A stretch of DNA of 64,000 bases from Chrysoporthe austroafricana. Its lineage: Eukaryota > Ascomycota > Sordariomycetes > Diaporthales > Cryphonectriaceae. The DNA lies in assembly GCA_001051155.2 (NCBI GenBank), contig JYIP02000007.1:4156342-4220341 (forward strand). Reading direction: 5' to 3'. Numbering within the stretch: the stretch's first letter is position 1; every line of letters begins with the position of its first letter. The translations under genes and the position numbers were made by a program. Under the pieces are notes generated by a model, which worked only from the letters and a program-made list of their open reading frames with translations, ran no database searches and was not told where the DNA came from. Positions 32,020 to 41,454 of this stretch are shown here, one piece after another.

Positions 32020-33684
32020 CTACTCTACCGACTTCAGGCGCTGTACCACTTCTTTTGCCGTGCACCTCCCTTGTTTCTGCAGCATACGACTTACGATGTT
32101 CTCGATGCTCTGCTTGGACGTATCCAGCTGGCTCCGCAACATTTCCACATGCCCCAGCCAGCGGCGCATCTGGCCTTCCGCTCGGGCTTGCGTGTCGAAG
32201 GCCCCTGTATGGAGATCGCCGATCTGCCAAGGCTGGCCCATATCTGAGAGCGAGTATTTCCGCAAGACCCAGAGCATCGTGACGCCCAGGGCAAAGACGT
32301 CGCCTGCGGGGCCCCTCATCTCGAATTCTAGATATTCTGGCGGCAGGTACCAGGGCGTACCGCCGCTGTGCGTTTCCGCCGCCTTTCCCCCGAGGCCGAA
32401 ATCGACTAAGATAGCACCGCGGTGCTTGTGGTAAAGGATGTTGGCGGGCTTGATGTCGTTGTGTACGAAGCCGGAAGCGTGAATGAACTGCAGGGCCTTT
32501 GCGAGGTCCGAAAGGATTGTACGGGCGGCGTTAGGGCAGCTGCACATACGCGATTCATCGATAGACCTACTAAGGTCCGGAGTGTCGATATATTCCATGT
32601 ATATAGTAAGAGCCCGGGCATCTGAACTAAATAGCTGTACGATATTCGGCTACAGCCAGCCCGCCAGCCCGCCCTAGGGTTAGCATGCTGCTATCTATAT
32701 ATGGCATTATTCCCCGCGACTTACATGATAGCCAATGCTTTCGTGCGTCGTCACCTCGCGGTGCCACTGTCGAATCGCGCTGCGGGCGCCGTATCCAAGC
32801 TTGATCGTCTTCGCAATGACTACCTGGTCCGGCCGCGAAGAGTGGTTGGCGGTATAGAGGCTGGCGAACCGGGTCGAAGCGAGAAGCCTATTGCGCGTCA
32901 CGCTATAGCGGTCGTCGAAGTTCTGGCCTGTTAAGGAAACCGTTTCGCCGTCGTTAGCTTCGAGCAGGGGGTGCGTAGTAATGACGGTCGACGCCTGGAC
33001 GTGGCGGCTGCCCGCAGGTGCCTTTTGCTTCTTGGACGACGGTGGGTCGGCGCTGGCCTCTTCCGGGGACGCTTGGGGCCGCTTGGAGCCGGCGGTGCTC
33101 TTGACATCTGGGGTCTCGGGGGCAACCCAGAACCTCCGTGGCCGGATGTATAGGTCTAGCAGCTTGGTCGGGAGACCCGACGGCGACGGGCTGAGCACAG
33201 TCCAGGTGCCAGGCTCGAGGTGAAACAGCGCCCTCGGTAGCACTTGGTGCGACGCGCCGCCTGCGGGCTTGGCCAGCTCGAAAGCTCCTTTCCGAGACAT
33301 GTTCTCTGCGAGAATGGTATCCTGAGAAGGATCGAAATACAAGCGCAGATCAACCGGCGCTACATCCTCGTCGAATGTAGGAACCTGGATATCACATCCG
33401 GTCGAGTCTATAGACTGGGAGATCGCCAGGATATCGTGATTCAGCCGTACCGCCCGTACGCTGTCCGGGTAAGTCTTTACTGTTACAGCATGCTTGAACA
33501 GGTAGCATTTTGCAAATACGCGTACAAGGGCTAGGTCGATCGGGGACGAGGCAAAGGCAGATTCGTTCGGGAGAGCAGAGACAAGCTGCTGCAGGTCTGC
33601 TCCTGGCTGGCTGACGTCGGAAAAGGGTTGAGTGCTCTGGGGCGAAGTCATAACGTGGAGAGGTGGCTGTCGAAGAAACAACAA
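32020..33684 (-). CDS. protein kinase with N-terminal FHA-like region, two exons
   Basis: Exon 1 is 33684-32725 and exon 2 is 32649-32020. The 75-nt intron has donor GTAAGT, branch ATGCTAAC and acceptor CTGTAG, joining SIGYH to PNIVQLFSSDARALTIY. The product has 529 residues (518 if the second Met, MTSPQST, is used). Residues about 100-190 (VDLRLYFDPSQDTILAENMS ... FHLEPGTWTVL) resemble the FHA-like domain seen before many fungal kinases. A Ser/Pro/Lys linker contains SSKKQKAP. The kinase core is complete: VVIAK (Lys292), FVHNDIKPANIL (Asp385, with HND instead of HRD), VDFGLG (Asp403), GTPWYLPPEYL. It is therefore probably catalytically competent. It is transcribed divergently from the gene at 33958, 273 bases apart. 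A fragment of a paralogue lies at 39.05-39.35 kb. Confidence 0.5.
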
Positions 33685-33957
33685 ACAAGATGTACATAGC
33701 CTTTCGAAGATCTACTTGTTTATTACATACCTTCTCCCATGTAGGTTCGTGATTGTAAATTGCATTACCCCTCTCTTTTCCAACAGTGTGCAGCAGGCAT
33801 GCTGCAAAACTGAGTGGCTGGGATGGGCTGACAAATTTCTGCGGGGCTCGGAAGGATGCGCCGACGACGATAAGGAAATGCGACCGCGTTTCGATAGCTT
33901 GTTCGCGCCGCTCTGGAACAAGCTCTGCTATTCGTACCTGGCAACATCGAAGCTACA

Positions 33958-35238
33958 ATGGACCAGAGACCCAAGGATGTAGACTATTGCTCCGACGGGC
34001 CGTGGTGGTGGCCGTGTTCGGATGTCAATACCCCTATTGACGCTCTCTTTGGCAGCCTCTGGGACGAGTACAATACCGTACCCCTAGCCATCCAGGAACC
34101 AGTCGCCTTCCATCACGACGTCGCAGAGCTGGCCAGGACGGCAAAAAACGAGAAGGAATTTCACACTCTCCTTCGGAAGCGCAAGGAGGAACGGCTTGAG
34201 GAGATCCGAAAGTGCTGGCACGATGTCGCCCTGCGCATCACCGTGAACGCGGATCTCCTCGACGGGGTCAACGACGGCGAGTCGCCCGAGGAGAAGTTTG
34301 CTGCCTCGACCGAGAGGTGGGCCGCGTATCTCTTCTTCTGCCGCAAGTTCTCCTTCGACGCGCTCGCGCGCTACTTCTCCCTCTTTACTCACAGCAAGCC
34401 GCACCGGTGGTCCGGGTCGCCGCCACCCCTTCCAGCAGCTCCTCCCGCGCCAGCACCACCGGCTACGAGTCCGACAAGCCGGACCGCCAGCAGCGCGACA
34501 CCGATGCAGCCGCGCAAGAGGACAGCGAGTCCTATGCCCTCGACCGAGAGCCCAATGTCCTCGAACGCGAGCCCGATGCCCTCGATCACAAGCCCGACAA
34601 GTCTCCCAAATACGAGCAGAACAAGTGCCACACAGCTACCCACGGGCCCGATGGGCTCGCCAGATGCAGACAAGAGAAGAAGCGCGGCGCCCGTCCAGTC
34701 GCGCAAGAGGACAGCCTCTGCAGCCGCCGGCACCCAGAACGATGAGCACGAGGGCAGCCGAGGATCCAAAAAGAGGCGCGTGGACAAGGACATGGTGTTT
34801 ATAGATCAGGCAGCCGGCAGGTCATCTGGCAGCAGCAAGCGCAGGAAGATCACCCCGGAAGCCGCCAGGGTGCCGAACAACATGGAGGAACACCACGACG
34901 ACGATGACGAGGAGGAGGACAAGCGCAGCCGACGATCCAAAAAGAGACGCGCCGACGGGGACGCGGCTCTTGCGGACCACGCAGCCGGCCAGTCGTCCAG
35001 CAGCACTGGGAATCAGAAGACAGCGCCGAACGCGGCTGGCACGCAGAACGACGGGGAAGACGGTCACAGCAGCGGACAGCCACCTAGGAAGAAGAGGCGC
35101 GGCGACGGGAACGCGGCCTCTGGGAGTCAAGAAGCTCCTCCGGCACGCCGCAGCCGCCGCATCGCAGCACGTACCCAGGCCGGCCCTCCAGGTCTACCAC
35201 GGGAGCGGAAGAGGAGCGCCCGCAGGCGGCCAGGATAG
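33958..35238 (+). CDS. protein with conserved N-terminal domain and NLS-repeat tail
   Basis: A single uninterrupted frame of 426 residues beginning MDQRPKDVDYCSDGPWWWP. Residues 1-150 form a compact-looking domain (IDALFGSLWDEYNTVPLAIQ, EPVAFHHDVAELARTAKNEK, FHTLLRKRKEERLEEIRKCW, FCRKFSFDALARYFSLF). Residues 155-250 are a Ser/Pro/Thr-rich linker with SPMPS-type repeats. The remainder is built of four imperfect repeats, each with a bipartite or monopartite nuclear-localisation motif (SKKRRVDKD, SKRRKI, SKKRRADGD, PRKKRRGDG) followed by an acidic/Ser patch and DxAAGxSS. A nuclear protein is the natural inference. It shares a 273-bp divergent promoter region with the FHA-like kinase. A decayed paralogue, MD*RP...PLPIQEPAAVHHDVAEL, lies at 51.19-53.57 kb. 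Family not named by me. Confidence 0.5.
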   Translation: MDQRPKDVDYCSDGPWWWPCSDVNTPIDALFGSLWDEYNTVPLAIQEPVAFHHDVAELARTAKNEKEFHTLLRKRKEERLEEIRKCWHDVALRITVNADLLDGVNDGESPEEKFAASTERWAAYLFFCRKFSFDALARYFSLFTHSKPHRWSGSPPPLPAAPPAPAPPATSPTSRTASSATPMQPRKRTASPMPSTESPMSSNASPMPSITSPTSLPNTSRTSATQLPTGPMGSPDADKRRSAAPVQSRKRTASAAAGTQNDEHEGSRGSKKRRVDKDMVFIDQAAGRSSGSSKRRKITPEAARVPNNMEEHHDDDDEEEDKRSRRSKKRRADGDAALADHAAGQSSSSTGNQKTAPNAAGTQNDGEDGHSSGQPPRKKRRGDGNAASGSQEAPPARRSRRIAARTQAGPPGLPRERKRSARRRPG

Positions 35239-35299
35239 GCCCCTTCCCAGTCCCGCCGTCAGGCGAGTTGTCGCGCGTAAATTATCTTGATACGGCCGG

Positions 35300-35830
35300 A
35301 TGCAGATGCAGCAAGCGCGGTCTTACGGGCTGGTGGTCGAGCACTTCCTTTCCTCTCTTTCTCTCCCTCTCTCTCCCTCTCTCCCTCTCTCATTGGCAGT
35401 GCGCCCCGGATGGGACGCGTGTGCTAGCTATCCTGACAGGGTCGGGTGCAGCTAGTGACGTGCCTCACTTCCGTGATTTCAAGGCAGGCTGGGAGCAGAC
35501 GACAGTTCCGCTCGCGAGGTTGCGTGTACCGGTCATCCTGACAGGGTCGGGTGCAGCCGGCGACGGTCTCGCGGGCTAGGCGGTCGAGCAATCTCCATTC
35601 CTCCCCCCTTCTCTCTCTATCTCTCTCTCTTTCTCGGGTGGCAGTGCGCAGCGGGCGAGATGCGTGTGCTGGCTATCCTGACAGGGTCGGGTGCAGTCAG
35701 TGACGTCTCAACCTGCATTGCGGGCACGGCTGGGGCCCAAGAAAGAAGGAGGGGGGGGAGGCAGCTTGGCTTCTGGGTTTTCGTGTACCGGTTATCCTGA
35801 CAGGGTCGGGTGCAGCCGGCGACGACTTCT
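35300..35830. repeat. tandem duplication of about 240 bp with a 22-bp core four times
   Basis: The core ATCCTGACAGGGTCGGGTGC appears at about 35431, 35534, 35676 and 35794. Copies 1 and 3 are followed by AGTGACGT and copies 2 and 4 by CGGCGACG. Copies 1 and 3 are preceded by GCGTGTGCT, copies 2 and 4 by CGTGTACCGG. This shows a two-core block of about 240-260 bp duplicated once. Each block begins with a CT-rich microsatellite (35346-35390 and 35602-35634). It lies immediately 3' of the NLS-repeat gene. Confidence 0.5.
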
Positions 35831-36400
35831 TTATGTCCATCCTTGGCCATCCAGATGCCAGGCCGGGCCAGCCATAGTAGCCGTAGAGTCAGGTAGAGAG
35901 CGAGGTAAAGTAGGGAAAGAGTCTGTATGCCGATCCGTACCTTACTGCCCTTGTACATATCCACTGCCATCTGAAACCTATCGCTATAGATTAATACTTA
36001 CTTACAGTACATATTGCTGCTATATTGCAATACATTTGCAATTTTCTAATAAGTCGTAACGCACGTCCAAAGGGCAACTGCCAAAGTATAACAGGGTAAT
36101 TACGCTATATGGTGCATATTTTGAGCTAATCCAAGGAATAATTATGGTAAGCAAGATGAAAAGATGCTTGCTAGCCCCAAGTGGTCCAATATTTACTTGC
36201 TTACCGACCAACCCATGCTTGAAGTGTATGTATTGTGCAGAGAAGCGCGGGTACACGGCCCTCTCGCGCCACAGCGAGCAGGACGGGTCTTGTGCGTTCT
36301 GGCTCTCTGCACGGGAACCCACCGCCCTCTCCTCGGATTATCACCAAACATCGGATCGATCTATTACTATCAGAAACAAGGAAGCCAAAGCGAATTGGAT
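35831..36400. other. no supported gene
   Basis: Ordinary intergenic sequence. A 94-codon plus-strand frame (36144-36428), ending SITIRNKEAKANWIKYLKG, has protein-like parts but no recognisable motif or splice partner. Confidence 0.5.
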
Positions 36401-36418
36401 CAAATATCTTAAGGGTCT

Positions 36419-36778
36419 GTGGATCTAGGAGCTCCAGATGCTCAAGAGCGGACCTCTAGCGACAAGTCAGACTCTCATATTACTTCTTATTCGATACCGG
36501 GTTGGAAGAGCATACCCTCGCCTCCGGAAGGACCGAGGAAACCGACTATCTTTCACGGTAACCGTACCAATTCCAATGCTTCTGACAAGCAGCCTGGGAC
36601 TCGCGATGCCGCCACCGCCGACCAGCCTGGATCTCACGACGCCGCCGCTGCTGGCCAGTCTGAACCTAATGACGCCGCCAACCCCGAACCAAATGCCGTT
36701 AGCCTTACCAGCGAGTTCTCAAATACCCCGTCGAGAGTGAAGGAGCACCAATTACCTGCAGGCAGGCAGGCGTTATGA
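36419..36778 (+). CDS. possible ORF with 11-residue repeats
   Basis: A 119-codon frame containing a short tandem repeat: GTRDAATADQP, GSHDAAAAGQS, EPNDAANPEPN. Its end overlaps the left border of a solo LTR at about 36769, so the true C-terminus, if any, has been replaced. Low confidence that it is expressed. Confidence 0.5.
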   Translation: MDLGAPDAQERTSSDKSDSHITSYSIPGWKSIPSPPEGPRKPTIFHGNRTNSNASDKQPGTRDAATADQPGSHDAAAAGQSEPNDAANPEPNAVSLTSEFSNTPSRVKEHQLPAGRQAL

Positions 36779-37053
36779 CCTAGGCTTGAACAGGTTACAG
36801 GAGCAGCCTGACTCGGCAGAGTCAGGACTATATTGGACCGAGATACGGTCCTGTCGATACTACTATGGACCGGAGCACTCGCTCATCGACCCTGTGTCTA
36901 AATCTGAAAATCTGGATATATAAGATTGGAACATCTCCTATTGTCACAAAGATTTCATAGTCTGCTCTTCTGTAGTCAATCTAAGTACAGCGTTCACCAC
37001 ATTGTAGCCTCACCGCTAGTAAGTACTCGCTACTTGTATCACAGAAGTGCTCA
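36769..37053 (+). mobile_element. solo LTR, family A, internally shortened
   Basis: The left end GTTATGACCTAGG matches the family start TGTTATGAACC. Further in are GGATATATAAGATTGGAACATC (about 36913, TATA box), CAGTCAATCTAAGTACAG-like sequence, GCCTCACCGCTAGTAAGTACT and the terminal GTGCTCATTACA. At 285 bases it lacks about 200 bases of the full LTR. No target duplication is evident. Confidence 0.5.
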
Positions 37054-37059
37054 TTACAT

Positions 37060-38160
37060 CCAGTACTTCAATGCGGACTTTGATCTCTTTTGGGCTCGCT
37101 CTGGTGCCAAACGGGGCCGTCGAAGTGCAGGTTGACGTTCTATGCCAAGTCTCACCAGTGCACGTTTCAGTGCCTCATATGAACAGCTCAGCCCTGCTCT
37201 GTCGACAAAGCTCGGAAACTATATCGTACATCTCGCCCTGACATCTCAGGCTGGCGGGCGCTCTCGGCCTTTTCAACCTAGGCCCTGGGTGGCGCCGAGG
37301 CGCTTCGCAGCCCGTTAGATAGTATCTGGCCTGGTATTTTCCCCTAGCAACGCGGAGCAGCTCTTCGTGCCCAAGTAGCCCAGCTTCTTCCTCTTTTGCA
37401 AGATGGTACGTCCCGTCTCTCTTGTTAAGCTTTGCCAGCGTGAACCTTACAACGCCAATTCTTCCGAATGGTATAACGCTGCCAGCCCCGAATCGAACTC
37501 GAGAAATCTTAGCAATCCGTTCTCAAATGCCCTATCAAAAGCAAAATATTCTTAATAACCGGCAAGCAAAGAGGTAAGTAGGGAGGTAGGCAGGCAGGCA
37601 AGCAGGCAAGCAAGCGATGGTTTTTCAAATTGCTTTCTGTAAATGCTGGTCTGTATCGTCTATCACTTTTTCTTTACGCAATGCGCAAGGCATCGTGCGC
37701 TGCAGGTTTGTCTGGAGGCCCTGTCGAAGAAGTTTTACTGGGAACTGGGGTGCGAGCGTGACGGACGCACAGGGAGCCAAAGGGGGCGCCGCCGGCCTCA
37801 AGACGAATGTTGTGCTATTTAATGACATTCAGCTGATGGTCTTAGTAATGCATTTTGTACATGCTGGCACTGGGTATCTTCATACTGCGATGTCACAGGC
37901 TGCTAAGGGACGATACCCCGGTAGAACCAGACTTGAGCAGGAGGCAGTTTTTGATGCTGGGCACAGAGGTATATAACGAGTCTTGTGGTGTTTGGAGATG
38001 TGCTTCTAAACGGCTCTTTCACAAGGCAAAGTAGCTCGCTCGGAGAGGAGGGAGAAAAAGACAGAAATTCTCGCCGGCTCGAGACGCGGCGTTCCAAATT
38101 TCTGAGCGCGTGGGCGGGCTAGCCGCCATTTTTCAGACATCACAGCAGCTGGTTTTGCGT
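37060..38160. other. no supported gene; AGGC microsatellite
   Basis: A (AGGC/AAGC)n tract occupies 37585-37615. A 119-codon plus-strand frame starting just after it (37617-37976) has no motif. A tRNA-like fragment near 37.5 kb was considered and rejected. Confidence 0.5.
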
Positions 38161-38345
38161 TAACTCGCAGCTTGCCGATCTTGCTTGCCGATCTTGTCAA
38201 GCCGCGGTCTTGCTTGGGAAGCCGTAGTGGCCAGCCGGCCGGCTCCAAGCGAGGATTTCAAGACCTTCTCAATGTTACCAATCTTGTCAAGCCACCGTTC
38301 CACTTGGGAGACCGTGGTGGCCGGACCGGCCTCAAGAAAAGATTA
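38160..38345. repeat. two-copy direct repeat, about 105 bp
   Basis: CGATCTTGTCAAGCCGCGGT...TTGGGAAGCCGTAGTGGCC at about 38189 is repeated as CAATCTTGTCAAGCCACCGT...TTGGGAGACCGTGGTGGCC at about 38280. A frame open across both copies (38172-38432) is a consequence of the duplication and is not a supported gene. Confidence 0.5.
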
Positions 38346-38613
38346 TTTTCGTTTGGACGTAGGCTTTCGTCTTCCTTCGGGCCTTGGTATGGTCCGGGAT
38401 GTTCGTATGATTTGGAACCGGTTTTGGTATAACTATATAAGGAACTTAGATTGTAGCATATAGTAGCAAAGCTTTAATTCAAAGCCCTGAGCAAGCCGCT
38501 TCAGCCCCAGCCTCCACTACGTTGTATCAAGTACCAAAAGCTATATCATCATTGACGTCATTATTAATATTAAATTATGGCCCAGAATAGCAGCAGCAGT
38601 CGCAGTAGTACCC

Positions 38614-38985
38614 GGTGTTGAATATTAGAAAGGCTCTCAGGCACCCTCTCAGGCACTTAGGCACCCAGGCATTCCTGTTGAATATTGACAAGGCTCTCAG
38701 GCACTCTCTCTGGCTCCCTGGCCTGCTAACCTCCAGATCGCCGTCACGGTTTCCTATTTATGAAACCGCGCTGGCCTCTGAAAAAGAAATATCGATGCCC
38801 AACGAACTCTATCGGTTGAAAGGAAAGGCAAACGGGCCAGGGGAAAGATAAGCTGTATTTCCAGACCCTCAGATGGCCAAAGGACCCTCTATATAAGGGC
38901 GGCTTTCCTCCCTTCCAGATAGTTCAGCTCGTCAAGCTTCAATATACACTCGTTCGTTCCCTATAAAAACAACAATTCCCAGGCC
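38614..38985 (+). mobile_element. possible solo LTR, second family (B)
   Basis: TGTTGAATATTAGAAAGGCT at 38614 and TGTTGAATATTGACAAGGCT at about 38678 are a 64-bp tandem duplication of a TGTT-starting left end. About 215 bases further on is a strong CTATATAAGGGCGGC box (38889), followed by TTCCAGATAGTTCAGCTCG and CCCTATAAAAACAACA. The TG start, internal TATA and CA end around 38975 fit an LTR. No second copy in this window confirms the borders. Confidence 0.5.
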
Positions 38986-39044
38986 CCCTGACCGCCAGAA
39001 GGCAATGTGGTTCCTGAATAGGCCGCCCCCAGGCCGCAGAAATG

Positions 39045-39345
39045 ATAGATTGATATTCACTGAGGTCTGGAGAGTCGATGTACTCCGCATACAGAGTAAG
39101 AGTGCGGGCATCTGAATTGAACAGCCGTATGATATTGGGCTACAGCCAGCTCTTTCAGTTAGTACGCTATTACGTTGTATAAGGCATATGAACGTACATG
39201 AGTTCCAATGCTTGGGTAAGATCTGACTTCGCGTTGCCACTGTTGGACCGCGCTATAGGCCCCGTACCCCAGCTTGATAGTCTTCGCAACCAGAACCCCT
39301 TTCGGCCGTCGGGAATGTGAGAAGCCTGTTGCGCGTTATGCTGCA
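39045..39345 (-). pseudogene. fragment of an FHA-like kinase paralogue
   Basis: The DNA aligns to 32570-32920 of the intact kinase gene. It covers the VAK-lysine region (minus strand, LVAKTIKLGYGAYSAVQQWQ), an intron with equivalent position, and the exon 2 start reading PNIIRLFNSDARTLTLYAEY. Nothing of the catalytic loop remains; on the far side the match ends abruptly at about 39.05 kb. A truncated duplication captured among transposable elements. Confidence 0.5.
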
Positions 39346-39349
39346 GCTT

Positions 39350-39700
39350 TTATTTGCCCGCTCGGCCTGGGCCAACATTACCGTGCCTATTACGGCTAGA
39401 GCTTTCTATACTACTAAAGAAGAGGATATCGTAAGGCGTCAAGTAGCAAACTCCTTTGCCTATTACCGCTAGAGTTTTCTGTGCTGCCGAACACGAAGAT
39501 ATCGTGAGGCGCAAAATAGCAAGCTCTCGATGCGTTGCAATCCGTTTGAATAGTTTGTTGGCAGTGGTAAGAGCTGAAATCCATATCGCTCCAAGCTTAT
39601 TTGCCTGCTTGACCTGCGTGTATGTGGCCTTGCCTAGCAAGGCTAGAGTTTTCTGTGCTGCTGAAGAGGATATCGCGAGGCGCAAAATAGCAATTTTTTA
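39350..39700 (-). pseudogene. mobile ORF 'AAQKTLALLGK', copy 1
   Basis: The minus strand encodes LAISSSAAQKTLALLGKATY, TQVKQANKLGAIWISALTTA and NKLFKRIATHRE, then a second, diverged copy of the start, LTISSCSAAQKTLAVIGKG. The underlying DNA has three tandem partial copies of a segment beginning CTAGAGTTTTCTGTGCTGC (about 39.40, 39.47 and 39.64 kb). It is homologous to the plus-strand ORF at 47.35 kb, and in both places the same non-coding region lies upstream. Probably a broken copy of a mobile gene. Confidence 0.5.
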
Positions 39701-39958
39701 AAATGCGTTGCAATCCGTTTTAGCCTTGCGAAGACGCAAGTCGCCCGGGAGCCATTTATCGAAGGAGAATATCGACCCAGATCTGTGGAAATATAATGTG
39801 GGTTAAAAGAGAGTGTGATATATGGTCTGGATTTCTGCAATCTAGCTAGGCAAACGGCTGGCTATTTGTAGTTTTCCTTACCGCACGGACTACAGTCTCG
39901 TGACTAGCATTTATTCATATCACCTGGGAGTTTATTCAGAAAGATATTATTTACGTAA

Positions 39959-40447
39959 TGTTATGAACCAACGAACGGTTCAGGTCACAGGAACGGGCCG
40001 GATCAGTGGACCCAGGGCCAACGTGGCACGGATCCAACATCCGACGCAAAAAATGCACTTATATAAGAATGTCTGGCCATCCCGGATTACATAATCAGAG
40101 GGTTAGGGATAGATAAGATAAGGATCATGGGATCACCTAGTGAGCTGGCGAACCAGACTCACCAGCTCACCAGATGAGTCGGTGATCCCATACTGAAAAG
40201 CTAGATATATAAGATTGGACATTTCCTAATGTCAGATAGTTTCTCATAGCTGCTTTTCAGTCGTCAATCTAAGTATTTCTCTAAATACTATTTTAGAGAG
40301 ATATCCAATACGGATAGTGACCACTCAGCGAACACTAGATACTCTATACTATATTTCCGTATACAGGTTGATTATACTGCATACCACCCTTGCCTAGCAT
40401 AAACCTTTGACGTACTAGGTACTTGTGCTACTCGGGTGCTCATTATA
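39959..40447 (+). mobile_element. solo LTR, family A, full length, 5-bp target duplication
   Basis: 489 bases beginning TGTTATGAACCAACGAACGG and ending GGTGCTCATTATA (ancestral TTACA). It is flanked by CGTAA at 39954-39958 and CGTAA at 40448-40452. It contains a TATA box in TATATATAAGATTGGAC (about 40205). The short inverted ends (TGTTA...TAACA-type), size and 5-bp duplication are those of an LTR retrotransposon; Ty1-copia is my guess. It is solo, i.e. the product of recombination between the two LTRs of an inserted element. Confidence 0.5.
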
Positions 40448-40533
40448 CGTAACTGGCATTTACTTATATTACCTAGGCGTTTACTCAGAGGGATATTACG
40501 TAGCTAACATTCACTTACGTCACTTAGGCATTC

Positions 40534-41013
40534 TGTAATAAGCACCCGAATAGCACAAGTACCTGGTACGTCAAAGGGGTTTATGCTAGGCAAGGGTGGT
40601 ATGCAATATGGTCAACCTGTATACGGAAATGCAGTTGGTATTCGCTAAGTATTCACTATCCGTATTGGATACTTCTCTAAAGTAACACTTAGAGAAATAC
40701 TTAGATTGACAACTGAAAAGCAACTATGAATCTTATCTAACAATAGGAAATGTCCGGTCTTATATATTCAGCTTTTCAGTACGGGATTGTCAACTTATCT
40801 GGTAAGCTGGTAAGCCTAGCTCACCGGCTCACTGGGTGATCTGATGATCCTTATCTTATCTGCCCTTAACCCTTTGATTAGGTAATCCCGGATGGTCGAA
40901 CGTCCTTACGTGAGTGGGTTCCTTGCGTCGGATGTTGGATCCGTGCTACGCTGACCCTGGATCCACTGATCCGGTCTGTTCCTGTGACCTGAACCGTTCG
41001 TTGGTTCATAACA
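40534..41013 (-). mobile_element. solo LTR, family A, inverted, 5-bp target duplication
   Basis: 480 bases, the reverse complement of the neighbouring LTR: starts TGTAATAAGCACCCG and ends CGTTGGTTCATAACA-like sequence. It is flanked by CATTC at 40529-40533 and CATTC at 41014-41018. The different target duplications show that the two LTRs are independent insertions. Together they create an imperfect palindrome of about 1.06 kb with an 86-bp centre. Confidence 0.5.
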
Positions 41014-41115
41014 CATTCACTCAAAGGGATATTACGTGCTGTTGCCTAGGCTACCCTCTAGCGCTGCCATACTATCAGATATATATTTATACTCGATGAG
41101 TGTTAAGAGTTAACA

Positions 41116-41454
41116 TTTGCCGAGCAAGTCTTATTTCCCACCGCGCAATCGGCCGGGCTCGACAGAAACTGCGCAAGGCAATTCGTTTTGTGTTTGACGC
41201 AGCGCTGCGATCCATGTCCGTGACAGGTACGTGCCAGAGCCTGCCCCAACTTCAACCAATCTCGCGTTTCCTGTTAATTGCATCCCTATCGCGAACCAGG
41301 AGCATAGTTCTCTTAAAGTTGCTACCGCAGAAACTCCTGCTCCACTCTTCTTGTGGGTGCTCAGCGCTAGAAGAAGCGCACAAAGCGGGGGCGGAGAGTC
41401 TCCTGTTTTCGCATTCCGTCTTCGCGCTAACAGCAGTCCTTCGCAAAACCAGTC
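41116..41454. other. upstream region of the SRPK-like kinase gene
   Basis: No open frame here is credible. The stretch lies between the end of the mobile cluster and the kinase start and presumably contains its promoter; I see no clear TATA box. Confidence 0.5.

Larger units (their letters stand above)
39835..41115. mobile_element. older mobile element (5' region), split by two LTR insertions
   Basis: Flanks of the two LTRs reassemble a sequence that is also present, inverted, at 47025-47280: CTGCAATCTAGCTAGGCAAA (39837), the 50-bp sub-repeat with TTYACTCAGAGGGATATTACGT and GCATTYACTTATRTYRCC (39.92, 40.46-40.53 and 41.02 kb), then CTACCCTCTAGCGCTGCCAT and ACTCGATGAGTGTTAAGAGT to 41110. In both copies it lies upstream of the AAQKTLALLGK ORF, so the two probably form one element. 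Confidence 0.5.

Noticed and set aside
35800..35830. The 22-bp core array (35.43-35.82 kb) as a CRISPR-like array
   Set aside because: Only four cores, spacers of unequal length that are themselves duplicated, and a eukaryotic context.
36419..36778. 11-residue repeat ORF as a secreted repeat protein
   Set aside because: No signal peptide and the end is overwritten by an LTR; kept only as a low-confidence ORF.
37480..37560. tRNA-Ser-like fragment on the minus strand (GGATTGCTAA ... GTTCGATTC)
   Set aside because: The T-stem has only two or three possible pairs and no acceptor stem or D-arm can be folded; at best a decayed tRNA.
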